Made by a program: the position numbers and the translations under genes. Shown here piece by piece: positions 6,562 to 13,625 of a DNA stretch of 19,321 bases. Position 1 is the stretch's first letter, and the number at the start of each line of letters is the position of its first letter. The stretch spans positions 1-19,321 of the forward strand of contig JAEVYS010000048.1 of the NCBI GenBank assembly GCA_023392635.1, written 5' to 3'. Source of the stretch: Actinomycetes bacterium (GTDB taxonomy: Bacteria; Actinomycetota; Actinomycetes; Propionibacteriales; Propionibacteriaceae). The notes beneath the pieces were generated by a model, which saw nothing but the letters and a program-made list of their open reading frames with translations, was not told the origin of the DNA and did not search any database.

Positions 6562-7711
6562 TCAGACTCCGCTCGACGCGAACCACCCGCTTGCCGCTGA
6601 GCCGCACCGCCCGCGGCAGCGACCCCTCCCTGGCGAGATCCTCGCACAGTCGTTCGTACTCGAGCGCGACCCCGTCCCAGGAGTAGCGAGTGATCGCGTC
6701 CCGGAGCGCGCATCCGAGTGCCCTCACCTCTGCCCGGTTCGCCTCGGCCCGGACCACCAGGCGCGAGAGATCCTCCGGACCCCGGAAGTACCAGGCATGA
6801 TCGGCCGTCACCTCACGGTTGAACACCACGTCGACGGCGAGGACGAAGGCCCCGGCCCCCGCGGCCCGCAGCAGGGAGGGATTCGTGCCACCGACCGAGT
6901 GCCCGTGCATGTAGGTCAGGCAATTCAGGTAGAGCTGGTCGAGCAGCTGCTGGTCCCAGATGCCGCCGAGGAAGCGCACGCGGTCGTCGGCCAGGTCGTG
7001 GACGGCGCGCGTGTAGGCATCGGAGTACGGGGCTGACCCCACCACGACGAGCGGGAGGGTTGCGGCGCTGTGTACATAGCCCTGCACGATCTCGCGGACG
7101 TGGTTCTCGGGCTCGAACCGGGCCACCACGAGGTGGTAGCCCCCTGGTTCGAGGTTGAGCTCGGCGAGCCGCTCGGACCTGGCCCCGTCGAGGATCGGAG
7201 CACCGTAGGCGATCAGTCGCGTGGGCGCGTCGAATTCCTCGCGGTAGTACTCCTGGATCCCCCGCGAGTCGGCGATCAGCGCGTCCGACCATCGCACGGC
7301 GAGCGCCTCGGCCAGCCGGTAGTAGCGCCGACCCGCGGGCCCCCACTTCGCCCGACGCCACTCCAGCCCGTCGACGTGTGTTGCGACCGGCACACCGCGC
7401 GCCCGGACGACCGGCAGCAGCGGGGCGTTGGCCGCGTTGAAGACGACGGCGGCGTCCGTCCCACGCAGAGCCGGGTGCAGCACGGACAGCGCGGTGTGGC
7501 TGAGCGTCTCGAGTGACCTCCGCGGAATGACCGGGAGCACGACCCGCGACATTCCGAGATGGTGGGGACCGACCTCCTCGCCACCCGGTCGGCAGAAGAC
7601 GGTGACCGCGTGGCCCCGCTCGACGAGACGGCGGCCGATCTCGTCGACCGCGGTCTCGAAGCCGCCGTAGCGCGCGGGCACGCCGCGGGTGCCGATCATC
7701 GCGATCTTCAT
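6548..7711 (-). CDS. Family 4 glycosyltransferase with DUF1972-type N-terminus
   Basis: A 387-residue GT-B enzyme. The N-terminus MKIAMIGTRGVPARYGGFET is the hallmark of the DUF1972 domain found in rhamnosyltransferase-like polysaccharide enzymes. THVDGLEWRRAKW (111-123) and ARFEPENHV (197-205) are further subgroup motifs. The usual EX7E region reads HGHSVGGTNPSLLRAAGAG (269-287), with Arg where many GT4 enzymes have the second Glu. I recall this Arg form from other actinobacterial members, so I do not call it a defect. The FNREV element (297-301) is intact. Presence beside complete rml genes makes dTDP-rhamnose a plausible donor. It starts 31 bases after the TagD-like gene and overlaps the CDP-alcohol phosphotransferase start by 14 bases, so the three are probably cotranscribed. 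Confidence 0.87.
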   Translation of the reverse strand: MKIAMIGTRGVPARYGGFETAVDEIGRRLVERGHAVTVFCRPGGEEVGPHHLGMSRVVLPVIPRRSLETLSHTALSVLHPALRGTDAAVVFNAANAPLLPVVRARGVPVATHVDGLEWRRAKWGPAGRRYYRLAEALAVRWSDALIADSRGIQEYYREEFDAPTRLIAYGAPILDGARSERLAELNLEPGGYHLVVARFEPENHVREIVQGYVHSAATLPLVVVGSAPYSDAYTRAVHDLADDRVRFLGGIWDQQLLDQLYLNCLTYMHGHSVGGTNPSLLRAAGAGAFVLAVDVVFNREVTADHAWYFRGPEDLSRLVVRAEANRAEVRALGCALRDAITRYSWDGVALEYERLCEDLAREGSLPRAVRLSGKRVVRVERSLNVGG

Positions 7712-7742
7712 GGCAGGCAGGACGGGTGCGCGTGCGGTCGGC

Positions 7743-8177
7743 TCACGACTCCGCCAGGACGCGGCGCAGCTCGCTCGAGGATGTGCTGAGGGTGTACGGG
7801 AAGTAGTGCACGCGTGCGCCGACGGTGGCCAGCTCGCGCTCGAGGCGCAGGCCCTTCGCGGTCCCGCGCCAGTCGTCGCCCTTGAACAGGACGTCGAAGT
7901 GAACCTTCTGCCACACCTCCACCTTGTTGATGGAGTGGTCGACGACCGCCTCGTCGACGATGCCGATCGCCTGAACGATCTCCAGACGCTCCTCGAACGG
8001 GACGATCGGGTACTTCCGCTTCATCTCGAACAGCGCCTGGTCCGTCACCACGCCGGCGACCAGCCAGTCGCAGTGGTCCCTGGCACGCTTCAGGATGTTG
8101 AGATGGCCGATGTGGAACATGTCCCACGCGCCCGGCACGTAGCCGACGACGCCGTGGCGACCCCTGGTTTCCTCCAT
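7743..8177 (-). CDS. tagD: TagD-like glycerol-3-phosphate cytidylyltransferase
   Basis: A 144-residue soluble nucleotidyltransferase, close to the usual 130-150 residues of this family. The ATG at 8177 is chosen because a GAGGGGG ribosome-binding site precedes it and the first strand follows at once; a 30-codon-longer reading adds nothing family-like. HIGH at 22-25 is the CTP-binding motif. KGDDWRG (99-105) and LSTSSSELR (130-138) match the GDDW and ISTT-type signatures of glycerol-3-phosphate cytidylyltransferases. Expected reaction: CTP plus glycerol-3-phosphate gives CDP-glycerol and pyrophosphate, the activated precursor for teichoic-type polymers. Related enzymes use other polyol phosphates, so the alcohol is not certain. 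No CDP-glycerol glycerophosphotransferase (TagB/TagF type) is in view; a CDP-alcohol phosphotransferase two genes downstream is the likely user. It is the first gene of a unit behind its own promoter. Confidence 0.85.
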   Translation of the reverse strand: MEETRGRHGVVGYVPGAWDMFHIGHLNILKRARDHCDWLVAGVVTDQALFEMKRKYPIVPFEERLEIVQAIGIVDEAVVDHSINKVEVWQKVHFDVLFKGDDWRGTAKGLRLERELATVGARVHYFPYTLSTSSSELRRVLAES

Positions 8178-8278
8178 TGCCGATTCCCCCTCACGATCGG
8201 TGAGCCAGCTCCCCCCGAAGCTCGCGACCACGTCGGCACAGGCCATCCGCCGGGCCTTCGACCCCACGGTTCCCTTCG

Positions 8279-8307
8279 ATTATCCAGCCCCCGGCGGGAC
8301 ATGCCAA
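8279..8307 (-). promoter_or_regulatory. Sigma-70-type promoter of the tagD-like unit
   Basis: Reading the minus strand, TTGGCA (8307-8302) is followed after exactly 17 bases by GATAAT (8284-8279). Each box differs from consensus at one position. Transcription would start near 8272, leaving a leader of about 95 bases before the ATG at 8177. The promoter falls in the 191-base gap after the GT-C gene, so the tagD-like gene and the three genes behind it can be expressed separately from rmlA. Confidence 0.65.
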
Positions 8308-8320
8308 GTCGTTCATCTCC

Positions 8321-8343
8321 CCGGTCACCAACCTGTAACCCGG
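8321..8343 (-). terminator. Weak imperfect hairpin after the GT-C gene
   Basis: The segments 8321-8328 and 8335-8343 can pair around a 6-base loop, with one G-U pair and one mismatch. It lies just past the stop of the GT-C glycosyltransferase and just upstream of the promoter at 8307. It may separate the two transcription units, but the stem is short and there is no T-run. Confidence 0.25.
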
Positions 8344-8368
8344 TTCGAGTAGGTGTTCCGGCCCCTGC

Positions 8369-9910
8369 TCAGCGCACGCAACCGGCGTCCGCGAGGCGCA
8401 GGATCCCGAACGCACCGACGTCGGTGAGCGTGCTGCCGCGGCATCCGAGGAGGCCGGACGCGACCGGCCCGAAGTCCTGGGCGTTGATCGCTCCCCGCGT
8501 GTAGACGACCCACACCGTGCCGGTCGCGGGCGGTGCGGCGAGCGGCGTCGTCCGCAGCGGATCGACGCCGTCAACGCGCCGCGCTCCCACGCGCGGCTGC
8601 TCGCCCGGGACCAGCTGGGCCTGCAATTCCGCCGTCCACTCCCGGTCACCCGAGGCGCGTGCCACGCCGGAGGCGGTTCCCACCTCGTTGTGCGGCTGTA
8701 CGACGACCAGGGTGTCGCCGGTCCTGAGGGTTTCGCCCAGCGCCCGGCGCAGCCCGGGGAAGTCGTCGACGTACCAGGGGCGCGTGACCACCGCCGCCGC
8801 CATGACGGCGGACGCGCAGATGGGAGCAGCGACGATCGCGGCGACCACGGGAAGCCGCCAGGACCGGCGACCGGCGAGCGCCCAGCTCGTGCCCAGACCC
8901 GCGGCGCCGCCGAGCAGGAGCCCCAGACCCACCAGGGCCGGAGTCAGGTAGGTGGTGCGCAGGAACGGGGTCCACGCCAGCGACACGGCGAACAGCACCA
9001 GCCACGGGCCACCGAACGCCGCGAGGGCACAGCCGACGCGGCCGAGGTCACGCACGCGGCCTCCGGACGGACGACGCCATGCCAGGACCAGAGCGAGCAC
9101 GGCGGCCACCGTCACGAGGCCGAGTGCCAACGCCTCGTACGGTCCGAAGGCCGAGTCCGAGCGGAAGGTGAGGACGCTCGCCAGCGCACCGATCCCGCTG
9201 CGCAGGGTCGGACGGGAGATCCAGTCGACCTGCCCGCGCTGCCCGTAGGCGAAGAGCATCAGTGGCACGACGGCCACCAGGCCCGCCGCCGTGGCGAGCG
9301 CCCAGGCGAGAAGGCGCCTGGCCACCAGGGCGAGGACGAGGAACGCCGGCACCGCCAGGATGGCGAACAGGTGCATCAGTCCTGCCAGGGCCAGGCAGGC
9401 GGCGTAGGCGGCCCAGGCCAGCACCGGCCGACCGCGGCCGCCGTCCGGGACGTCACGCCGTCCGGCCGCCGCATCCAGCGCGAGGGCGGCGAGTGCGACG
9501 AAGCAGGTCGCGAGCGCATAGGGGCGGGCGGTGGCAGCCTGCTGGATCGCCAGCGGATTGAGCGCGATGGCGAATCCGGCGACCACGGCGGCAACCGGAC
9601 CCCACCAGCGGCGGGCCAGCGCAGCAGTTGCACCCACGGCGACGGTCATGGCCACCACCGAGGGGACGCGGATGGCCCACTCCGGAGGAAGGAGCTGTGC
9701 CAGCGAGGCCACGAGGTAGTACGGAAGCATCACCCCGTCCACGTGCGTGACCGCGGTGAACAGGTCCGGCAGGGGCAGCTCGGCGAACGACAGCGATGCG
9801 ATCTCGTCGCGCCACAGGGGGGAGCGGACGGCCACCAGGGCGCCGAGCACCGCCATCACCAGCGAGGGAGCGCCCACCACCACGACCGCTGCCCGCCAGC
9901 CTCTGCGCAC
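8369..9910 (-). CDS. GT-C membrane glycosyltransferase (GT39/ArnT-like)
   Basis: A 513-residue multi-spanning membrane protein starting with GTG at 9910, 14 bases after the rmlA stop. After the first membrane helix (about 8-28) comes WRDE at 33-36, the acidic first-loop motif of GT-C enzymes of the protein-mannosyltransferase/ArnT type. VDGVMLPYYLVASL (57-70) matches the family HxDxxPPLYY-like helix, and ARPYAL (128-133) is also conserved. About ten to twelve hydrophobic segments extend to about residue 380. The last 130 residues are a soluble domain probably outside the membrane (WYVDDFPGLRRAL..., TLVVVQPHNE). Such enzymes use polyprenyl-phosphate-linked sugars and act on the outer side of the membrane, so a late modification of the exported glycan or of a surface protein is likely. 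Sugar and acceptor are unknown. Confidence 0.85.
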   Translation of the reverse strand: MRRGWRAAVVVVGAPSLVMAVLGALVAVRSPLWRDEIASLSFAELPLPDLFTAVTHVDGVMLPYYLVASLAQLLPPEWAIRVPSVVAMTVAVGATAALARRWWGPVAAVVAGFAIALNPLAIQQAATARPYALATCFVALAALALDAAAGRRDVPDGGRGRPVLAWAAYAACLALAGLMHLFAILAVPAFLVLALVARRLLAWALATAAGLVAVVPLMLFAYGQRGQVDWISRPTLRSGIGALASVLTFRSDSAFGPYEALALGLVTVAAVLALVLAWRRPSGGRVRDLGRVGCALAAFGGPWLVLFAVSLAWTPFLRTTYLTPALVGLGLLLGGAAGLGTSWALAGRRSWRLPVVAAIVAAPICASAVMAAAVVTRPWYVDDFPGLRRALGETLRTGDTLVVVQPHNEVGTASGVARASGDREWTAELQAQLVPGEQPRVGARRVDGVDPLRTTPLAAPPATGTVWVVYTRGAINAQDFGPVASGLLGCRGSTLTDVGAFGILRLADAGCVR

Positions 9911-9924
9911 CGTCGTGCCCCGCC

Positions 9925-10794
9925 TCAGTGCCGGGTCTCGACCAGCTGTCGCAGGTACGCGCCGTACCCGGACTTCGCCAGTTCGTCGGCCCGGGCGAGC
10001 AGCTGTTCGTCACTCAGGAAGCCGCGGCGCCACGAGGCCTCCTCCGGGCACCCCACCTGCAGCCCCTGGCGCGCCTGGATCGTCCGCACGAACGTCCCTG
10101 CGTCGTTCAGCGAGTCGAACGTGCCGGTGTCCAGCCAGGCGGTGCCACGCGGCAGGATCGACACCTGCAGCCGGCCACGCTCCAGGTACGCGCGGTTGAG
10201 GTCGGTGATCTCCAGTTCCCCCCGGGCGGACGGCTTCAGGCCGGAAGCGAGTTCCACCACCTGCTCGTCGTAGAAGTAGAGCCCCGGGACGGCGTAGTGC
10301 GACTTCGGCTCGGCGGGCTTCTCCTCGATGGAGACCGCCATCCCGGCGGCGTCGACCTCGACGACCCCGTAGGCGGTGGGGTCGGCCACCCAGTACCCGA
10401 ACACCGCGGCGCCCTCGACGTCGGCCAGTCGTCGCAGTTGGGAGCCCAGCCCCTGGCCGTAGAAGATGTTGTCGCCGAGCACGAGGCACGCCTTCTCACC
10501 GTCGATGAAGTCCGCGCCGATGGTGAACGCCTGCGCCAGGCCCTTCGGCTCGGGCTGGGTGGCGTACTCGATCCGCAGGCCGAAGTGGGTGCCGTCACCC
10601 AGGAGGCGCCGGAACGCGTCCTGCTCGTGCGGGGTGGTGATCACCAGGATCTCCCGCATCCCGGCCAGGATCAGGGTGGTCAGCGGGTAGTAGATCATCG
10701 GTTTGTCGTACACCGGGACCAGCTGCTTGCTCGTCGCCATCGTGATCGGGTGGAGCCTGGTGCCGGAGCCGCCGGCAAGAATGATCCCGCGCAT
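9925..10794 (-). CDS. rmlA: Glucose-1-phosphate thymidylyltransferase
   Basis: A 289-residue enzyme, the normal length for RmlA. It forms dTDP-glucose from glucose-1-phosphate and dTTP, the first step to dTDP-L-rhamnose. The ATG at 10794 is chosen because MRGIILAGGSGTRLHPIT is the exact family start; 46 upstream codons in the same frame reach into the divergent rmlB gene. GGSGTRL (8-14) binds the nucleotide. SKQLVPVYDKPMIYYPL follows as in family members, with VLGDNIFYG and the late element AWLDTGTFDSL. It is transcribed away from rmlB across only 49 bases and precedes the GT-C gene. A full pathway is completed by rmlB and the rmlC-rmlD fusion next door. Confidence 0.95.
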   Translation of the reverse strand: MRGIILAGGSGTRLHPITMATSKQLVPVYDKPMIYYPLTTLILAGMREILVITTPHEQDAFRRLLGDGTHFGLRIEYATQPEPKGLAQAFTIGADFIDGEKACLVLGDNIFYGQGLGSQLRRLADVEGAAVFGYWVADPTAYGVVEVDAAGMAVSIEEKPAEPKSHYAVPGLYFYDEQVVELASGLKPSARGELEITDLNRAYLERGRLQVSILPRGTAWLDTGTFDSLNDAGTFVRTIQARQGLQVGCPEEASWRRGFLSDEQLLARADELAKSGYGAYLRQLVETRH

Positions 10795-10843
10795 GCCGCG
10801 TAGTCTCGCATGCGCCGAAAGCCGTCGCGTAGGATCGCGCCGC
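10795..10843. promoter_or_regulatory. 49-bp divergent promoter region of rmlA and rmlB
   Basis: All signals for both rml transcripts should fit in or beside this gap unless promoters overlap the coding regions. For rmlB, TAGGAT at 10830-10835 fits TANNNT and would start transcription within about two bases of the ATG; the overlapping AGGA could instead serve as a ribosome-binding site. For rmlA on the other strand, GAGACT ends seven bases before its ATG. Both therefore look leaderless or nearly so. The -35 boxes are not clear. Confidence 0.4.
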
Positions 10844-11842
10844 ATGGGGGGAATGCTCGTCACCGGCGGCGCCGGCTTCATCGGAACGAACTTCGTACGG
10901 CTCGCGCTCGATGAGGGCCACGACCGGGTCACCGTCCTGGACGCCCTGACCTACGCCGCCAACCCGGCTTCGCTCGACGGGCTCGATCCCGACCGGTTCA
11001 CCCTCGTGCGCGGGTCGGTGTGCGATCCGGACCTGGTCGACCGGCTGGTCGCCGACGCCGACGTGGTGGTCCACTTCGCCGCGGAGTCGCACAACGACAA
11101 CTCGCTGCGCGATCCCTCCCCGTTCATCCAGACCAACCTCGTGGGCACCTACACGCTGCTCGAGGCCGTCCGCAGGCACGGCACGCGGTACCACCACATC
11201 TCCACCGACGAGGTGTACGGCGACCTCGAACTCGATGACCCGGGCCGGTTCACCGAGAACACCCCGTACAACCCGTCCAGCCCCTACTCCTCCACGAAGG
11301 CCGGCTCGGACCTGCTCGTGAGGGCGTGGGTCCGTTCGTTCGGGGTGCGAGCCACCATCAGCAACTGCTCGAACAACTACGGCCCCTACCAGCACGTCGA
11401 GAAGTTCATTCCGCGCCAGATCACGAACGTCCTGTCCGGCATCCGTCCCAAGCTGTACGGCGCGGGGGCGAACGTCCGTGACTGGATCCACGTGACCGAC
11501 CACAACCGGGCCGTACTCCGCATCCTCGAGGCCGGACGGATCGGCGAGACCTACCTGATCGGGGCGGACGGCGAGCTGGACAACCGGCACGTCATCGAAC
11601 TCGTGCTCACCCTGATGGGCCGGCCCGCCGACGCCTACGACCACGTCAACGATCGTCCCGGCCATGACCTGCGGTACGCGATCGATTCCACGAAGCTGCG
11701 CTCAGAGCTCGGCTGGACGCCGACGTACCGCGACTTCGAGTCGGGCCTGGCCGCGACCATCGACTGGTACCGCGACCACCAGGACTGGTGGCTGCCGGTG
11801 AAGCAGGCGACCGAGGCGAAGTACGCGGCGGCGGGCCAGTGA
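10844..11842 (+). CDS. rmlB: dTDP-glucose 4,6-dehydratase
   Basis: A 332-residue short-chain dehydrogenase/reductase-fold enzyme of normal length. It converts dTDP-glucose to dTDP-4-keto-6-deoxyglucose using bound NAD. TGGAGFIG (7-14) is the NAD-binding loop, TDEVYG (121-126) provides the catalytic Thr-Asp-Glu, and YSSTK (148-152) the Tyr/Lys pair. SNCSNNYGPYQ and the RDWIHV element are as in the family. The ATG at 10844 has AGGA nine bases upstream; another ATG three codons later is in frame but has its G-run too close. The stop overlaps the GTG start of the rmlC-rmlD fusion by four bases, so the two are coupled. Confidence 0.95.
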   Translation: MGGMLVTGGAGFIGTNFVRLALDEGHDRVTVLDALTYAANPASLDGLDPDRFTLVRGSVCDPDLVDRLVADADVVVHFAAESHNDNSLRDPSPFIQTNLVGTYTLLEAVRRHGTRYHHISTDEVYGDLELDDPGRFTENTPYNPSSPYSSTKAGSDLLVRAWVRSFGVRATISNCSNNYGPYQHVEKFIPRQITNVLSGIRPKLYGAGANVRDWIHVTDHNRAVLRILEAGRIGETYLIGADGELDNRHVIELVLTLMGRPADAYDHVNDRPGHDLRYAIDSTKLRSELGWTPTYRDFESGLAATIDWYRDHQDWWLPVKQATEAKYAAAGQ

Positions 11843-13230
11843 GCGAACTGGCCGTCCGCACCACCGCGATCCCCGGCCTGCTGGTCGTCGACCTGCCGCT
11901 GCACGGTGACGAGCGCGGCTGGTTCAAGGAGAACTGGCAGCGGGCCAAGATGACCGCGCTCGGCCTGCCCGACTTCGGCCCCGTGCAGCACAGCGTGGCG
12001 TTCAACACCGCTGCCGGGGTGACCCGGGGATTCCACGCCGAGCCGTGGGACAAGCTGGTCTCGATCGCCAGCGGCCGCGTCTTCGGCGCCTGGGTCGACC
12101 TGCGACACGGCGAGGGGTTCGGCACCGTGGTGACCGTCGAACTGGACCCGGGCACCGCGGTGTTCGTGCCGCGGGGCGTCGGCAACAGCTATCAGACCCT
12201 GGAGGAGGGGACGGTCTACTCCTACCTCGTCAACGAGCACTGGAGCCGGGACTCCCTGTCGGAGTACACCTACCTCAACCTCGCCGATCCGACGGTCGCC
12301 GTTGAGTGGCCGATCCCGCTCGCGGAGGCGGTGATCTCGCAAGCCGACGCCGCGCATCCCCTGCTTCCCCAGGTGCGCCCCATGCGTCCGCTCCGCACGG
12401 TGATCGTCGGCGCGAACGGCCAGCTCGGTCGGGCGTTGCGCGCGCTGCTCCCGGACGCCGAGCTGCTCGACCTCCCCGACTTCGACTGCACCGACGCCGC
12501 CCAGGTGGACGCCTACCCCTGGCGAGGGGTGGGCACGATCCTCAACGCCGCCGCCTACACCGCCGTGGATGCGGCCGAGACGGCGGAGGGCCGGCGCGCC
12601 TGCTGGGCCGCGAACGTCCACGGGGTGGCCAACCTCGTGCGGGCCGCTGCCGCGCATCGAGCCACGCTGGTGCACGTCTCCAGCGACTACGTGTTCGACG
12701 GCACCGCCGAGCAGCACACCGAGGAGGAGCCGTTCAGCCCGCTCGGGGTGTACGGGCAGACCAAGGCCGCGGGTGACGCGCTCGTCAGCCAACTCCCCCG
12801 CCACTACCTGGTGCGGACGAGCTGGGTGATCGGGGACGGACGCAACTTCGTGGCCACGATGGCCGACCTCGCGGCGAAGGGCGTGTCGCCGTCGGTGGTG
12901 GACGACCAATTCGGGCGCCTCACCTTCACCGCCGACCTCGCCGCCGGCATCCTGCACCTGGTGACCTCAGGGGCGCCCTCCGGCACCTACAACCTCAGCA
13001 GCGACGGCCCCGTCCAGTCGTGGTGCGACATCGCCCGCGAGGTGTTCGCGCTGTGCGGGCGGGACGCCGCCGACGTCACCGGGGTGAGCACGGCCGAGTA
13101 CGCCCAGGGGCGTCAGATGGCCCCGCGTCCCCGAAACAGCGCGCTGGACCTGGACCGCATCCGGGCCACCGGCTTCACCCCGGCGACAGCTTCGGTTCGC
13201 CTGCGCGAATACCTCGCGTTCAGGGATTAG
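11839..13230 (+). CDS. rmlCD: RmlC-RmlD fusion: dTDP-4-dehydrorhamnose 3,5-epimerase / reductase
   Basis: A 463-residue protein joining the last two enzymes of dTDP-L-rhamnose synthesis. Translation starts with GTG at 11839, overlapping the rmlB stop by four bases (GTGA). Residues 1-180 are the cupin-type epimerase: VTRGFHAEPWDKLV (61-74) holds the expected catalytic His66 and the substrate-binding Lys72, and Tyr residues at 118, 127 and 129 lie near the family's catalytic Tyr. Residues about 184-463 are the reductase: VGANGQLG (190-197) binds the nicotinamide cofactor, SSDYVFDG (281-288) and YGQTK (305-309) form the active site. The junction is a short linker near QVRPMRPLRT with an internal Met, so a separate reductase by internal initiation is conceivable but has no clear ribosome-binding site. 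The fused form is known in actinobacteria. No terminator hairpin follows directly. Confidence 0.93.
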   Translation: MSELAVRTTAIPGLLVVDLPLHGDERGWFKENWQRAKMTALGLPDFGPVQHSVAFNTAAGVTRGFHAEPWDKLVSIASGRVFGAWVDLRHGEGFGTVVTVELDPGTAVFVPRGVGNSYQTLEEGTVYSYLVNEHWSRDSLSEYTYLNLADPTVAVEWPIPLAEAVISQADAAHPLLPQVRPMRPLRTVIVGANGQLGRALRALLPDAELLDLPDFDCTDAAQVDAYPWRGVGTILNAAAYTAVDAAETAEGRRACWAANVHGVANLVRAAAAHRATLVHVSSDYVFDGTAEQHTEEEPFSPLGVYGQTKAAGDALVSQLPRHYLVRTSWVIGDGRNFVATMADLAAKGVSPSVVDDQFGRLTFTADLAAGILHLVTSGAPSGTYNLSSDGPVQSWCDIAREVFALCGRDAADVTGVSTAEYAQGRQMAPRPRNSALDLDRIRATGFTPATASVRLREYLAFRD

Positions 13231-13625
13231 TCACGCGATCCCGGCCCCACCTGAGACGAATTCCGCAATATTGCTGACGTGAAACCGCACCGCAACAATG
13301 CCTGACTACCGTTCAGGACCAGAACGGGGCAGTCGTCGTCAAAGTGGCTCTCACCAGCAACGACACCGTCCCCTCAGGCGGGCGATCTGCGGTTCGGCAC
13401 CTACCCGGTCCGAACGGGATTTCGTCACGCTGCGCAGAGTGTCCGTGACCGGATGCGACAAGTCAAATTCGCCTCACCGGCGCGCAAAACGCGCGTGGCG
13501 AATCTGCTCATAATTGCATTGCCCCCAACGTTCCCGCGGCGGGCTCTCTCGAGTCGCCGGGAAAAGCTCAACCGAACACTTGGCCCCTCAACGGTCAGCC
13601 ACTCCCAAACCCCTGCGGAGGCACG
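13231..13625 (+). promoter_or_regulatory. 395-bp gene-free regulatory region with several inverted repeats
   Basis: No convincing gene is present; the one 71-codon reading frame at 13298 has no ribosome-binding site or family features. The stretch holds a perfect palindrome GCAATATTGC (13265-13274). It also holds spaced inverted repeats CCTGA/TCAGG (13301-13305, 13313-13317), GTTCGG/CCGAAC (13392-13397, 13410-13415) and GTCACG/CGTGAC (13424-13429, 13444-13449), and a two-part hairpin at 13467-13503. A weak promoter may be TTGCTG (13271-13276) with AACAAT (13294-13299), spacing 17. CATAAT at 13509-13514 is a second -10 candidate. It likely carries the promoter, and perhaps a structured leader, for the plus-strand glycosyltransferase run that follows. 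Confidence 0.45.
13467..13503 (+). promoter_or_regulatory. Two-part hairpin upstream of the GT2-WecG/TagA gene
   Basis: An outer stem pairs ATTCGCC (13467-13473) with GGCGAAT (13497-13503). An inner stem pairs GCGCG (13480-13484) with CGCGC (13490-13494) around CAAAA, with a small asymmetric internal loop between the stems. It is followed at once by the AT-rich patch containing CATAAT. It could be the terminator of the rmlB-rmlCD unit, part of a structured leader, or a DNA-binding site; sequence alone does not decide. Confidence 0.4.

Noticed and set aside
8690..10273. 527-codon plus-strand frame opposite the GT-C gene and rmlA
   Set aside because: Gln/Arg/Gly-rich shadow; the minus strand has membrane helices and rmlA motifs.
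13298..13513. 71-codon reading frame in the gene-free region
   Set aside because: No ribosome-binding site, Arg/Ser-rich composition, and it runs through several inverted repeats; it gives no family signal.
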